The notes: generated by a model not told the origin, from the letters alone. Shown: positions 35,920-45,926, counted from the stretch's first letter. The stretch is DNA of 64,000 nt from Herbaspirillum sp. SJZ107 (GCF_006715485.1 NZ_VFNH01000002.1:1789769-1853768), one strand, 5' to 3'. Program-made: numbers and translations.

Positions 35920-36675
35920 TCAGCGTGGCGCCGGCGTGAAAGGGCTGAAGCGGCGCTGCACCTGCTGGCGCAGCGAAGGCTGTTCGGCCAGCCACGGCGC
36001 CAGTTCGGCAAAGGTAGCCCGGCGCTCGCGTCTGGGGGGCCTTGTCGGCCCTTTGACCGCCACCGGGATCAGCACGTCGAGAAACGCGCGCGGCATCCCG
36101 GCAAGAAAATCCCTGGACGGCCGCGTTGCCAGTCTCAGGGGCACAGTCCCGTTCTTGACGCCAAATTGTTCGCGCGGCACCTTGCCGCCCCGTTGCACCT
36201 TGCCGTCGGCCAGTTCGGTCACGGGCAGGTCGCTCGATTCGGGGAACAGCTCGCTCGTGCCAGGCACGACATGCAGCGTCACCGTGGCACCGGTGCTGTC
36301 GAACTGGACGCCGCCGGTCGACAGGCGCACTCCGTGCGGGACGGCCCCGCGGACCTTCAACCATCCCTTGAGCAAGACCAGCTCCATACCGCGCCCGATA
36401 AACACTTGGGAATCGGGTCCGACAGCAACGGTCGATCCTGCGAAGTCCAGCTGGATTGTCGCGTTGCCGGAATCGATCACGTCATCCGCCCGTAATGCGG
36501 TGCCGCGGCCGGCGCTGTACATGCCGGTATCGCGCACCAGGTGGACGGCCTGCTCGGCGAACGTGATTGCAATGGGAATGGGCGTTGCGGCGAAGACAGA
36601 CGCCGGGGCAAAGAGGGAGCAGAGCAAGGCAGCGGGTGCGATCCAGCACGACAATCCAGGAACGCATCGACTCAC
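35920..36675 (-). CDS. Exported FecR-domain protein in the T6SS regulatory operon
   Basis: This 251-residue protein begins at GTG 36675, chosen because GGGAG lies just upstream and the product then starts with a clean signal peptide (about 1-29, ending ASVFA). An ATG-initiated longer form (36747) lacks such a site. The mature part is FecR-like, with GRGTALRADDVIDSGNATIQ followed by beta-rich LDFAGSTVAVGPDSQVFIG. The C-terminus is basic and Pro-rich (AVKGPTRPPRRERRATFAEL). FecR domains in exported proteins bind ligands or cell-wall material. It is the first gene of the unit ending in the PP2C phosphatase, 48 bp before the heme/HAMP gene. Confidence 0.75.
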   Translation of the reverse strand: MSRCVPGLSCWIAPAALLCSLFAPASVFAATPIPIAITFAEQAVHLVRDTGMYSAGRGTALRADDVIDSGNATIQLDFAGSTVAVGPDSQVFIGRGMELVLLKGWLKVRGAVPHGVRLSTGGVQFDSTGATVTLHVVPGTSELFPESSDLPVTELADGKVQRGGKVPREQFGVKNGTVPLRLATRPSRDFLAGMPRAFLDVLIPVAVKGPTRPPRRERRATFAELAPWLAEQPSLRQQVQRRFSPFTPAPR

Positions 36676-36884
36676 ATTGACTCCCGGGAGAACATCGAAC
36701 AATATCGGACCATTCGGCCAGGCGCGCTGGCAGCAAAAATGTTCCATTATTCTACAGTATTGTCTACCGGATATGGAGTGATTGAGCTTCGACTGCCCGG
36801 ATTGACACAAACAACCAACAGCCCGGGGCAACGGGGAACTGTGCTGACGCTTCGGCGGCAATGCCTCCCGGCCGCCGGTCAGCG

Positions 36885-39257
36885 TCAAGCGAGCGCATTC
36901 GCCACAGCGTCGGCATGTGAAGCGACGGCAACGCCCTCGTCAAGCCGCGTTGAGCGTTTTGTCCGGTCCAGCTGCGCAAGCACCTGCTCCAGGGGCAGGG
37001 GCCGGGCGAACAGGTAGCCTTGCATGGCCGGCGCGCCGTTGGCGGCGAGGAAGCGTGCCTGTGCCGCCGTTTCCACGCCTTCGGCGACCACTTGCAGTCC
37101 CAGGTGACCGGCCATGGCAATCACCGACTGGACAATGGCGCTGCCATTGGCGTTGCCGTGGTGCTTGCTAGCGTCATCGGTAGCGATGTCGGCGATGAAA
37201 CTGCGGTCGATTTTCAGTTCGAACAGAGGCATGCGCTTGAGGTAGGCCAGGCTGGAGTAACCGGTGCCGAAATCGTCGATCGACATGCGGATGCCAAGCG
37301 CGGCAAGTTCATGCATGCGGTCGATGACGCTGTCGTGGGAGTCGACAAACAGGCCTTCGGTGACCTCGAAGATGAGTTGGTCGGCCGGCGTCGCCGTGTC
37401 GTGCAGCAGCGTTTTCACCTGGTCGATGAAATCGGGATGGCGGAACTGGGTCGGACTGACATTCACCGACAAGGGCAAGCGGTGTCCCGCATCGTTCAGG
37501 CAGTGCCAGGCGGCGCAGGCGTGGCGCAGGGCGAACTGGCCGAGCGTGACAATCAAGCCGTTTTCCTCGGCGACCGGAATGAACAGGTCGGGCGGCACAG
37601 TGCTGCCGTCGGCGCGGCGCCAGCGCATCAGCAGTTCGGCGCCGACCGGCTTGCCTTCGGCATTCACCTGCAACTGCAAGTGCATGCCGAGTTCGCCATT
37701 GTGGAGGGCTGCGGTGAGGTCTTCCTGCAAAGTCAGGCGGCACTCCATCTCGGTGCGCATCGTGGTTTCGAACAGGGCTACCCGGTTGCGCCCGCCGGCT
37801 TTGGCATGGTACATGGCCGTGTCCGCTTCGCTCAGCAGGTCCTGTACCGTGTTGGTGCGCACACCCATCAAGGTCACACCGATACTGGCAGACGACTGGT
37901 AGCCATGTCCGCCGACGGCGAACCCCTCGGCGACCGCATGGCGGATCTTTTCGGCGAGTGCGAGCGCGGTGGCGGTGGCTCGTTGCTCGTCATGGCCCAA
38001 TGCGGCCAGCATGACCACGAATTCATCGCCGCCCAGCCGCGCGACGGTGTCGTACGGCCCGACCAGGCGGCACAAGCGTCCGGCAGCGGTGGTCAGCAGA
38101 TCGTCACCGGTAGCATGGCCGCGCGCGTCGTTGACCACCTTGAAGTTGTCCAGGTCGATGAACATCAGCGCACCGATGCCGGCACTCGTGTTGGCCTGCT
38201 GCGCTTCCAGCCGTTCCATCAGCAGGCGCCGATTCGGCAGTCCTGTCAGTACGTCGTAAAACGCCAGATTGTGGATGTGCATTTCCGATTTTTTGCGCTC
38301 GGTGATGTCATGTGCAATCCCCACCCAATGCGTCTGTATGCCGCCCGCATCGGCAAACGGTTTCAGCTCGAATTCGATCCAGTATGGGGCGCCGCTCTTG
38401 GTGTAATACTCGAGCTGGCTGGACACCGCGACGCCCTGGTTGATGGCGGCGCCGATCCGCGCGATTTCGAGCGGATCGGAATTGGCGCCAAGGAGTACGC
38501 GCCAGCTGCCGCCCATGATCTCCGCGCGGCTGTAACCGGTACGCCGCTCGAAAGCATCGTTGACGTAGATGATCGGTTGATCGGCGTCCGGACGGTCGAC
38601 AATCCGCGCGATCACGACCATGTCGCTCAGGCCTGACAGCGCCGCGGCGGTCAGGCTCAGTTCAGCGTTGGCTTCATATAGCGCGAGCTTGCCTTCTTGT
38701 AGTGAATCGGCAGTGGCATTCAATTCTACAAGCGAATCGGCAAGCCGTTTCAGCAGGAACGAACACGATAAGGTCATACCCGTGGCGAGGAAGCCGTAGG
38801 TAATGGTAATCAGCATGGCGTAGCCCAGGCTGCCTTGTGTGACGCCTTGCAACTGCACGGCGCCGATCCCGCTATAGCTGATGATAAACACCGCTGCACT
38901 GCCGATTGCGCTCGTCAACAGGGCCATTCGGGTACTCAGCAGCAAGGTTGCCATGACTGGTCCGGCGAGCAGGTACACCTGGCTGCTCGAGCCGACCGTG
39001 ATCATGAGGCCGCAGCCGAATACAAGGTTCATGGCCAGGAACTGCATGACGCGCGCGCGGAACGCGATACGCTGCGCGAGAAGCAAAGCCGCTACCCAGC
39101 CCAGCGAAATGACATCGAGGACCAGGACGTCCTGCCAGTTATCGCCCAATAAAAACAGGCTGGGCGCTGCTGCCAGCAGGCCCAGCGCCAGCGTAATCGA
39201 GAGGATTTTGTTGAATAACTGGGCACGCCATCGGGCGAGATTTTCAAACGAGTTCAT
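36885..39257 (-). CDS. Membrane PAS-GGDEF-EAL cyclic-di-GMP protein
   Basis: This 790-residue protein has several N-terminal membrane helices (about 15-165), a PAS/PAC domain (about 200-320, ending HDITERKKSE), a GGDEF domain with an intact GGDEF (409-413) and an EAL domain (about 505-755) with ELLMRW at the EAL position, DDFGTGYSSLAYLKRMP and the GVET motif. The residues five before GGDEF read GPYD, so the RxxD inhibitory site lacks its Arg. It probably makes or breaks c-di-GMP in response to a membrane or PAS signal. ATG 39257 is preferred, with a weak ribosome site; longer starts at 39281 and 39362 are possible. Confidence 0.88.
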   Translation of the reverse strand: MNSFENLARWRAQLFNKILSITLALGLLAAAPSLFLLGDNWQDVLVLDVISLGWVAALLLAQRIAFRARVMQFLAMNLVFGCGLMITVGSSSQVYLLAGPVMATLLLSTRMALLTSAIGSAAVFIISYSGIGAVQLQGVTQGSLGYAMLITITYGFLATGMTLSCSFLLKRLADSLVELNATADSLQEGKLALYEANAELSLTAAALSGLSDMVVIARIVDRPDADQPIIYVNDAFERRTGYSRAEIMGGSWRVLLGANSDPLEIARIGAAINQGVAVSSQLEYYTKSGAPYWIEFELKPFADAGGIQTHWVGIAHDITERKKSEMHIHNLAFYDVLTGLPNRRLLMERLEAQQANTSAGIGALMFIDLDNFKVVNDARGHATGDDLLTTAAGRLCRLVGPYDTVARLGGDEFVVMLAALGHDEQRATATALALAEKIRHAVAEGFAVGGHGYQSSASIGVTLMGVRTNTVQDLLSEADTAMYHAKAGGRNRVALFETTMRTEMECRLTLQEDLTAALHNGELGMHLQLQVNAEGKPVGAELLMRWRRADGSTVPPDLFIPVAEENGLIVTLGQFALRHACAAWHCLNDAGHRLPLSVNVSPTQFRHPDFIDQVKTLLHDTATPADQLIFEVTEGLFVDSHDSVIDRMHELAALGIRMSIDDFGTGYSSLAYLKRMPLFELKIDRSFIADIATDDASKHHGNANGSAIVQSVIAMAGHLGLQVVAEGVETAAQARFLAANGAPAMQGYLFARPLPLEQVLAQLDRTKRSTRLDEGVAVASHADAVANALA

Positions 39258-39580
39258 GTGGAAGCCTGGTTTTATGGCCATCGCGGCACGGCGCAGCGGT
39301 ATGGTTGACCTTTGGCGGCAGAAATGTCTGTGAGCCGCAGTGCCTATCCGCAGCTTGGACAAGGGATCGAGCGTCCGGCTGCGTGCGCGAGGTCCTCATC
39401 ATCTTCCATTTGAGGAAATTGACGATAAAGAACTAATATTACATCATAGAAACTAAATTCCTGTGCAATCCATCACAAATGTTGTTTTTCAAGCCGTCAG
39501 GCAAAAGAATTCGTCCTGACTACCCGATATGCATGAGTGCCGGCGCCCGCGCGCCAAGCCTCGTCCAGGACAACGCTGGA
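39258..39580. other. Gene-free stretch between the GGDEF/EAL gene and the MFS gene
   Basis: This stretch of 323 bp is AT-rich at about 39415-39480 and is the likely promoter region of the leftward GGDEF/EAL gene. It also holds the 3' end of the MFS transcript. I see no convincing hexamer pair, terminator or small gene. Confidence 0.5.
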
Positions 39581-41038
39581 TCAAGCCCCGGAAACCCGGC
39601 CTCGCGTGGAAGCGGCGGTGGCAGCACGGCGCGCCAGCGTCATGCCCAGCATCACGCCGGCGCCAAGGCAGAACGCGATGCACAGAGCGGCGACGATGAA
39701 AGCATGCGCGATCGCCGCCGGGTCGTCGCGCCCGCCGAGGACCGTATAGAAGATCCCGCCGATCAGGGCCACGCTGAGTGCGGTACTTATCTGCAGGGTG
39801 GCGCTGGCGATGCCGGCGATCATTCCGGAATAGGCTGGCGCCACGCGGCCGGTGATCATTTTCATCAGCGTCGGCAGCGCGAGTCCTTGTCCGAAGCCGA
39901 TGAGGAACAGCAGGACGGCAAGCGGCCTGGTTGCCGGCGCCATGCCTTCCGGCGTGGCGGCGATCAGCCATGCCAGGCCGAGGAAGCCGGCGGTTTCCAG
40001 GCCCATGCCGATCGGATTGACCCACTCGCCGAGGTGGCGGCGGCAATAAGGCGTGGACAGGGGCCCCAGCAGGAAGCCGGCGCCGAAAGGCAGGAAGACC
40101 AGGCCGGCGTCCAGGGCGCTGACGTGCAGGGCCTTCTGCAGATAGATGGAAAACAGCAGGAAGAAGGAACCGATCGAATAGAAGGACAGGGCGATCAAGA
40201 GGGCGCGGCCCAGTCCCGGCGCGCGCAGGACCGCGGGATTGACCAGGGGCGCCCCGCCGGCCCGGGCCAGCCGGCCCTCGAAGCGCCAGAACAAGCGCGC
40301 CAGCAGCGGCGCCGCGGCCAGCGACAGCCAGGACCACCACGGCCAGCCGGCCTCGCGGCCCTCGATCAGCGGCACGATCAGCAGCGCCAGGGTCAGCATC
40401 GACAGGACCATGCCGCCCGGGTCCAGCTTGCCCGAGCCGCGCTCGCCGGTCCGCTTCAGGAGGGGGATGCCGAACAGGATCACCAGCAGGGCCACCGGCA
40501 GGTTGACCAGGAACACCGCGCGCCATCCCATGCCGAACAGGTCCAGCGCGATCAGGACGCCGCCCAGCGCCTGCCCGATGACCGAGGCCAGGCCGAACAC
40601 CGCGCCATACAGGCTGAGCGCCAGCGGCTTTTCGGATTCCGGGAAGATGGCCTGGACCGAGGCCAGCGCCTGCGGCGCCATCACCGCGGCGCTGATGCCC
40701 TGCAGGGCGCGCCCGGCGACCAGGACCCAGGGCGACGGGGCGCAACCGCACAGCAGCGAGGCGGCGGTGAAGCCTATCAGGCCGAGGAAGAACACGCGGC
40801 TGCGGCCGAACAGGTCGCCCAGGCGCCCGCCGGTAGTCAGGGTGACCGCATACAGTGCGGCATACGCGGAAATGACCATCTGCTCGGCCGAGGACGAGGT
40901 GCCCAGGTCGCCCTGGATGGAAGGCAGCGCCACGTTGACGATGAAAAAGTCGAGCGGCGGCAGCAAGGCGCCGACCAGCAGGACGGCGAACATCGCCCAG
41001 CGGCGCGGCTCGGGCAGGGCGGGATGATTCTGTGACAT
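39581..41038 (-). CDS. MFS multidrug exporter, DHA2 (EmrB/QacA) family
   Basis: This 485-residue, very hydrophobic protein fits the 14-helix drug:H+ antiporter-2 family. It has the motif GGRLGDLFGRSR after the second helix and the antiporter-type LVAGRALQGISAAVMAPQAL segment. The start at 41038 has a near-perfect AAGGAGGTGTC ribosome site. It is transcribed away from a LysR gene 103 bp upstream, and the shared gap carries a perfect inverted repeat, so it is probably controlled by that regulator. The substrate cannot be read from the sequence. Confidence 0.9.
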   Translation of the reverse strand: MSQNHPALPEPRRWAMFAVLLVGALLPPLDFFIVNVALPSIQGDLGTSSSAEQMVISAYAALYAVTLTTGGRLGDLFGRSRVFFLGLIGFTAASLLCGCAPSPWVLVAGRALQGISAAVMAPQALASVQAIFPESEKPLALSLYGAVFGLASVIGQALGGVLIALDLFGMGWRAVFLVNLPVALLVILFGIPLLKRTGERGSGKLDPGGMVLSMLTLALLIVPLIEGREAGWPWWSWLSLAAAPLLARLFWRFEGRLARAGGAPLVNPAVLRAPGLGRALLIALSFYSIGSFFLLFSIYLQKALHVSALDAGLVFLPFGAGFLLGPLSTPYCRRHLGEWVNPIGMGLETAGFLGLAWLIAATPEGMAPATRPLAVLLFLIGFGQGLALPTLMKMITGRVAPAYSGMIAGIASATLQISTALSVALIGGIFYTVLGGRDDPAAIAHAFIVAALCIAFCLGAGVMLGMTLARRAATAASTRGRVSGA

Positions 41039-41098
41039 GACACCTCCTTGATGAACCTTTTGGTCATGGTGAGGCGTACAAAGTTGTCTGTGAACTGC

Positions 41099-41127
41099 CA
41101 TAAATGTATATTTCATGTACATTTATG
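41099..41127. promoter_or_regulatory. Palindromic operator between the MFS and LysR genes
   Basis: CATAAATGTA (41099-41108) and TACATTTATG (41118-41127) are perfect 10-bp inverted arms with a 9-bp spacer; an overlapping GTACATTTATGTAC (41117-41130) is itself palindromic. The element lies in the 103-bp divergent gap, just upstream of the LysR start, where a LysR regulator would control itself and its neighbour. Confidence 0.6.
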
Positions 41128-41141
41128 TACGGAGCTATGCG

Positions 41142-41996
41142 ATGGAGTGGAGTGACGTCCGGATTTTCCTGGCTGTCGTGCGCGGCGGCTCGTTCGGCGA
41201 GGCCGCGCGCATCCTGGGCGTGAGCCATCCGACGGTGGGGCGCCGGATCAAGGCGCTCGAGGACGGGGCGGAGCAGGCGCTGTTCCGTAGGACCAGGGAG
41301 GGACTGGTCCTCACCGATGCCGGGGACACGGTGCTGGCGCTGGCCGAATCGATGGAAGATGCCGCGCTGGCCATGGAGCGGCGCCTGGCGGGCAACCACG
41401 AGCGCCTCGAGGGCATCTTGCGGATATCCGCGGCGGAATGGTTTGCCGGCTACGTCCTGGCACCCGTGCTGGCCGAACTGACGCATCGCCATCCGGCCGT
41501 GGTGCCGGAGGTGATCGCAAGCTACCGCTTGTTGAACCTGGCGCGCCGTGAGGCGGACGTGGCGTTTCGCATCGTGCCGTTCAGCGAGCCGGACATCGTC
41601 CAGCGCCGCCTGGTGACGATTTCCTACGGTCTGTATGGCTCGGCCGACACGGCGTCTGCGCTGCACGACGATCCGGCCTCGGTAGGGCTGATTCTCATGA
41701 ATACCGCGCAATCGCATTTCCCCGATGTCGCCTGGCTGCTCGACAGGTTCCCGCGCTCGCGGCGGGTGTTCACCAGCACGAGCCGGGCCGTTCAGGCACA
41801 GATGTGCGTGCGCGGGATGGGCATTGCGGTGCTGCCAAGGCCGCTGGGCGATGCGACAGCCGGGCTGCAGCGTATCGATATGCCGGACCAGCCGCCGGGC
41901 AGGGACGTGTGGGTCGGCTACCACCAGGACCTGCGCCACATGGACCGCCTGCGGGCGCTGCTGGACCTCGCCGATGCGATGCTGGCGCAAGGATAA
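41142..41996 (+). CDS. LysR-family transcriptional regulator
   Basis: This 284-residue protein has an N-terminal winged helix-turn-helix (MEWSDVRIFLAVVRGGSFGE, ILGVSHPTVGRRIKALE) and a substrate-binding domain in the rest. The start at 41142 has GGAG upstream and matches the family; an in-frame ATG at 41115 falls inside the operator. It is divergent from the MFS exporter and probably controls it. The effector is unknown. Confidence 0.9.
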   Translation: MEWSDVRIFLAVVRGGSFGEAARILGVSHPTVGRRIKALEDGAEQALFRRTREGLVLTDAGDTVLALAESMEDAALAMERRLAGNHERLEGILRISAAEWFAGYVLAPVLAELTHRHPAVVPEVIASYRLLNLARREADVAFRIVPFSEPDIVQRRLVTISYGLYGSADTASALHDDPASVGLILMNTAQSHFPDVAWLLDRFPRSRRVFTSTSRAVQAQMCVRGMGIAVLPRPLGDATAGLQRIDMPDQPPGRDVWVGYHQDLRHMDRLRALLDLADAMLAQG

Positions 41997-42065
41997 ATAC
42001 TGCCATGCCGCAAAAAATTATATGAACTGAAACGAATCGCGGGTAGGGCACTTTATACTGGGCGG

Positions 42066-42890
42066 ATGAACCAATCCGTCTTCACCATGGCGCCCGATCT
42101 GGTCACCGGCGTCCTCGATCCGCGCGGCCCGGTCGCCGCCGACGAATACCAGCTCCTGCAAAACGCCACCGTGGTCATGCTGGCCCTGATCGTGCCGATC
42201 ATCGTATTGACCCTGGTGTTCGCGTGGTGGTTCAGGGCCGGCAACCGGCGCGCCAAGCGCAGGCCAGACTGGAGTTATTCGGGTGCGCTCGAAGTGGTGA
42301 ACTGGATGGTGCCGCTGATGATCATCCTGTTCCTCGGCGGGATGGGGTGGGTCGCATCGCATGCGCTGGACCCGGCCAAGCCGCTGCCGTCGCCGGCGCC
42401 GCCCCTGAAAATCCAGGTCGTGTCGCTCGACTGGAAATGGCTGTTCATCTACCCGGATGGCGGGGTCGCCGCGGTCAATCACCTAGTCGTGCCGGCCGGG
42501 CGCGTGCTGCAGCTGCAACTGACCTCCGGTACCGTCATGAACAGCTTCTTCGTGCCGCAGCTGGGCAGCCAGATCTACACGATGGCCGGGATGACGACCA
42601 CGCTCCACCTCCAGGCGGACCGGCCCGGCACCTTCCCCGGCCGCTCGGTCCAGTTCAGCGGCGACGGGTTTTCCGACATGCGCTTCGACGTCGAGGCCGT
42701 CACGCCGTCCGAGTACGAGGCCTGGCTGGCGCGCACCCGTGCAGGCGGCACCCGCCTGGACGCGAGCGCCTACGCCGCGCTGTCCCGGCCCGGCACCAGT
42801 GCCCCGCGCGCCTACCGGCTGGAGGAACCGCAGCTGTTCCAGCACATCCTGGCGGCGTCGATGGCACCGTCTTCCTCTTCTTCTCATTGA
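42066..42890 (+). CDS. cyoA: Cytochrome o ubiquinol oxidase subunit II
   Basis: This 274-residue subunit has two N-terminal membrane helices (about 34-55 and 75-97) and a periplasmic cupredoxin domain ([39 protein letters not shown]). The copper-A cysteines of cytochrome c oxidases are absent, which marks a quinol oxidase. There is no lipobox cysteine, unlike the E. coli protein, and no upstream in-frame ATG close by supplies one. There is little ribosome-site signal before the ATG (GGGCGG at 2 nt). It is the first gene of cyoABCD. Confidence 0.92.
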   Translation: MNQSVFTMAPDLVTGVLDPRGPVAADEYQLLQNATVVMLALIVPIIVLTLVFAWWFRAGNRRAKRRPDWSYSGALEVVNWMVPLMIILFLGGMGWVASHALDPAKPLPSPAPPLKIQVVSLDWKWLFIYPDGGVAAVNHLVVPAGRVLQLQLTSGTVMNSFFVPQLGSQIYTMAGMTTTLHLQADRPGTFPGRSVQFSGDGFSDMRFDVEAVTPSEYEAWLARTRAGGTRLDASAYAALSRPGTSAPRAYRLEEPQLFQHILAASMAPSSSSSH

Positions 42891-42901
42891 AAGCCGTTTC
42901 C

Positions 42902-44878
42902 ATGCTGGGCAAACTAGACTGGTCTGCGATTCCCACCGACCAACCCATTCCATTGATCGCCGCCGGCATCGTCGCACTCGGCATGCTGGGCGTCGCCGTC
43001 TGGATCACCAGGCGCGGCTGGTGGACCTATTTATGGAAAGAGTGGATCACCAGCGTCGACCATAAAAGGATCGGCGTGATGTACGTACTGCTGGCACTCG
43101 TGATGCTGGTGCGCGGTTTCGTCGATGCCCTCATGATGCGCTCGCAGCAGGCGATCGCGGTGGGCGCCAACCAGGGCTTCCTGCCGCCCGAGCACTACAA
43201 CCAGATCTTTTCCGCGCACGGCACCATCATGATCTTCTTCGTGGGCATGACCTTCATGGTCGGCCTGATGAACTTCGTGGTGCCGCTGCAGATCGGCGCA
43301 CGCGACGTGGCGTTTCCGACCCTGAACTCGGTCAGCTTCTGGCTCACCGCCTCGGGGGTGCTGCTGCTGAACCTGTCGCTGGTCATCGGCGAGTTCGCGC
43401 GCACCGGCTGGCTGGCGTATCCTCCCTTGTCCGAGCTGGCTTACTCGCCCGGCGTCGGGGTCGATTACTACCTGTGGGCGATCCAGATCGCCGGCGTCGG
43501 CACGCTGCTGTCCGGCATCAACCTGACCGCGACCATCCTCAAGATGCGCACGATCGGCATGGGCTACATGCGGATGCCGATCTTCTGCTGGACCGCGCTG
43601 ACGGCCAACCTGCTGATCATCGCGGCGTTTCCGATCCTGACCGCGACGCTGGCCATGCTGACCCTCGACCGCTACCTGGGTTTCCATTTCTTCACCAACG
43701 ATTTCGGCGGCAACGCCATGATGTACATCAACCTGATCTGGGCCTGGGGCCACCCCGAGGTGTACATCCTGATCCTGCCGGCCTTCGGCGTGTTCAGCGA
43801 AGTGATCTCCACCTTTTCCGGCAAGCCGATTTTCGCCTACCGCTCGATGGCCGCGGCGGCGCTGGCGATCTGCGTGCTGTCCTTCATGGTCTGGCTGCAC
43901 CATTTCTTCACCATGGGCGCCAGCGCCGACGTCAACGGCTTCTTCGGCGTCATGACGATGATCATCGCCGTGCCGACCGGCGTGAAAGTCTTCAACTGGC
44001 TGTTCACGATGTACGGCGGGAGCGTGCGGTTTTCGGTGCCGATGATGTGGGCGCTCGGCTTCATGGTCACCTTCATCATCGGCGGCATGACCGGGGTCCT
44101 GCTGGCGCTGCCGCCGGTGGACTTCGTCACCCACAACAGCCTGTTCCTGGTGGCGCACTTCCACAACGTGATCATCGGCGGGGTCATTTTCGGCGCCTAT
44201 GCCGGCTACAACTACTGGTTCCCCAAGGCCTTCGGCTTCACGCTCCACGAAGGCTGGGGCCGCGCCACCTTCTGGTGCTGGCTGGTCGGCTTCTACCTCG
44301 CCTTCATGCCGCTGTACCTGCTCGGCTTGATGGGCGCGACACGGCGCATGCAGCATTATGCGGAGCCGGAGTGGCAACCCTTGATGATCGTCGCGCTGTG
44401 CGGCGCGCTGTCGATCTGCGCCGGCATCGGCTGCACGATCGTGCAGCTGGTCGTCAGCATCCGTAGCCGGGCGCACAGGCGCGACCTGAGCGGCGACCCA
44501 TGGGACGGGCGCTCGCTGGAGTGGGCCACGCCGTCGCCGGCGCCGGCCTTCAACTTCGCGACCCCGGTGCAGGTGAATGGCCTCGACGCCTTCTGGACCG
44601 CCAAGCGCGCCGGCATGCCGGCGCCGGGCTGGCCCGAGATGCCGGCGCCATCCGCCATCGAGGTGCCGGTACGCACCGGCACCGGCTTCTTCGTCGCCTT
44701 CTTCGCGGTCGGCTTCGGATTCGGCATGGTATGGCACATCTGGTGGATGGCCATCGCCAGCCTGCTGGGAATCCTCGGCGTGGCATTGGCGTTTGCCTGG
44801 CGCCGGGACGACGAGCATGACATCGACGGCGATGCCGTCGCCGCCGTCTACGCGGCGCCCGCCAGGGAGGTCGCATGA
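42902..44878 (+). CDS. cyoB: Cytochrome o ubiquinol oxidase subunit I
   Basis: This 658-residue heme-copper oxidase subunit is full length. The helices carry the heme and CuB ligands ([57 protein letters not shown]), and the N-terminus [19 protein letters not shown] is typical. It reduces oxygen to water with quinol electrons and pumps protons across the inner membrane. It starts 11 bp after cyoA and overlaps cyoC by 4 bp. Confidence 0.97.
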   Translation: MLGKLDWSAIPTDQPIPLIAAGIVALGMLGVAVWITRRGWWTYLWKEWITSVDHKRIGVMYVLLALVMLVRGFVDALMMRSQQAIAVGANQGFLPPEHYNQIFSAHGTIMIFFVGMTFMVGLMNFVVPLQIGARDVAFPTLNSVSFWLTASGVLLLNLSLVIGEFARTGWLAYPPLSELAYSPGVGVDYYLWAIQIAGVGTLLSGINLTATILKMRTIGMGYMRMPIFCWTALTANLLIIAAFPILTATLAMLTLDRYLGFHFFTNDFGGNAMMYINLIWAWGHPEVYILILPAFGVFSEVISTFSGKPIFAYRSMAAAALAICVLSFMVWLHHFFTMGASADVNGFFGVMTMIIAVPTGVKVFNWLFTMYGGSVRFSVPMMWALGFMVTFIIGGMTGVLLALPPVDFVTHNSLFLVAHFHNVIIGGVIFGAYAGYNYWFPKAFGFTLHEGWGRATFWCWLVGFYLAFMPLYLLGLMGATRRMQHYAEPEWQPLMIVALCGALSICAGIGCTIVQLVVSIRSRAHRRDLSGDPWDGRSLEWATPSPAPAFNFATPVQVNGLDAFWTAKRAGMPAPGWPEMPAPSAIEVPVRTGTGFFVAFFAVGFGFGMVWHIWWMAIASLLGILGVALAFAWRRDDEHDIDGDAVAAVYAAPAREVA

Positions 44879-45504
44879 GCGCCATGCTGGATGAACCGAT
44901 GCAAACAATCGAGCGGCCGATACCGCGTTCGCAGCGCGGACCGGCGGCGCCGCACGTGACCACCAGCTATGGCATGTGGCTGTTCCTGCTCAGCGATATC
45001 GTCATGTTCGCCGCCTTCTTCGCCGCCTTCGTGGTCCTGCGCGACCACACGGCGGGTGGACCGGCGGGCCGCGACCTGTTCCACCGTCATACCGTGCTGA
45101 TCGAGACGGGATGCCTGCTGTTTTCGAGTTTCTCGTGCGCCCTGCTGGGCGTCGGCGTCGAGTACCGCAACAAGGCGGTGACCTATATCGCCGCGGCGGT
45201 GACGCTGGCGCTCGGCGCCGCCTTCATGGTGCTGGAACTGTCCGAGTTCACGCAGATGATCGCCGATGGCGCCGGCCCCGGCCGCAGCGCCTTCCTGTCC
45301 GGTTTCTTTGCCCTGGTGGGCCTGCATGGCCTGCACGTGGCGTGCGGGATGCTGTGGCTGGTCGTCATGCTGGCGCAGGTCGCCACGCTCGGCTTTTCGC
45401 CCAAGGTGGTGCGGCGCCTGCAGTGCTTCAACCTGTTCTGGCACGCGCTCGACATCGTGTGGGTGGGTGTGTTTACCGTCGTGTATCTGGGAGCCTTCAC
45501 ATGA
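44875..45504 (+). CDS. cyoC: Cytochrome o ubiquinol oxidase subunit III
   Basis: This 209-residue protein has five membrane helices and the subunit III pattern ([60 protein letters not shown]). Its ATG overlaps the cyoB stop, and its stop overlaps the cyoD start, both ATGA, so the four subunits are translationally coupled. Confidence 0.95.
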   Translation: MSAMLDEPMQTIERPIPRSQRGPAAPHVTTSYGMWLFLLSDIVMFAAFFAAFVVLRDHTAGGPAGRDLFHRHTVLIETGCLLFSSFSCALLGVGVEYRNKAVTYIAAAVTLALGAAFMVLELSEFTQMIADGAGPGRSAFLSGFFALVGLHGLHVACGMLWLVVMLAQVATLGFSPKVVRRLQCFNLFWHALDIVWVGVFTVVYLGAFT

Positions 45505-45890
45505 AAACCGAAACAGAGGCAAGCCGCGACGACGAACGCCCCGGCGCCGAGGGCGAACTGCGCACCAAGCTGCTGAAGTACACCGGCGGCCTGCTGCTGT
45601 CGATCCTGCTGACCGGGGTGTCGTTCTGGGTCTCGGCCACGGATGCCGTCTGGCCGGGCGGGGTGCCGGTGCTGCTGGCGGCGCTGGCGATCGCGCAGAT
45701 GGGCGTGCACCTGCTGATGTTCCTGCACGTGTCCAGCGGACCGGAGAGCACCAACAACATCATGTCGCTCGCCTTCGGGGTGTTCGTGGTCGCGCTGGTG
45801 ATCTTCGGATCGATGATCATCATGCACAGCCTGGATACGCGCATGAACGACATGCCCGTCGATGCGCACCGGACCATGATGGCGCCGTGA
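45501..45890 (+). CDS. cyoD: Cytochrome o ubiquinol oxidase subunit IV
   Basis: This 129-residue protein has three membrane helices, with IAQMGVHLLMFLHVSSGPES and NNIMSLAFGVFVVALVIFGS matching CyoD. It helps assemble the oxidase. No cyoE (heme O synthase) follows: the next gene is on the opposite strand, so heme O must come from a copy elsewhere. Confidence 0.92.
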   Translation: MKTETEASRDDERPGAEGELRTKLLKYTGGLLLSILLTGVSFWVSATDAVWPGGVPVLLAALAIAQMGVHLLMFLHVSSGPESTNNIMSLAFGVFVVALVIFGSMIIMHSLDTRMNDMPVDAHRTMMAP

Positions 45891-45905
45891 CCTGAGTGCA
45901 AAAGC

Positions 45906-45926
45906 AGGCGGTCACCGGCGCCGCCT
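45906..45926. terminator. Weak hairpin between the convergent cyoD and beta-propeller genes
   Basis: AGGCGG (45906-45911) and CCGCCT (45921-45926) form a 6-bp stem with a 9-nt loop in the 35-bp gap between the two stops. There is no good T-run on either side, so any termination would be weak. Confidence 0.3.

Noticed and set aside
39541..39580. A terminator after the MFS gene
   Set aside because: The GC-rich inverted sequence there is imperfect and has no T-run on the minus strand.
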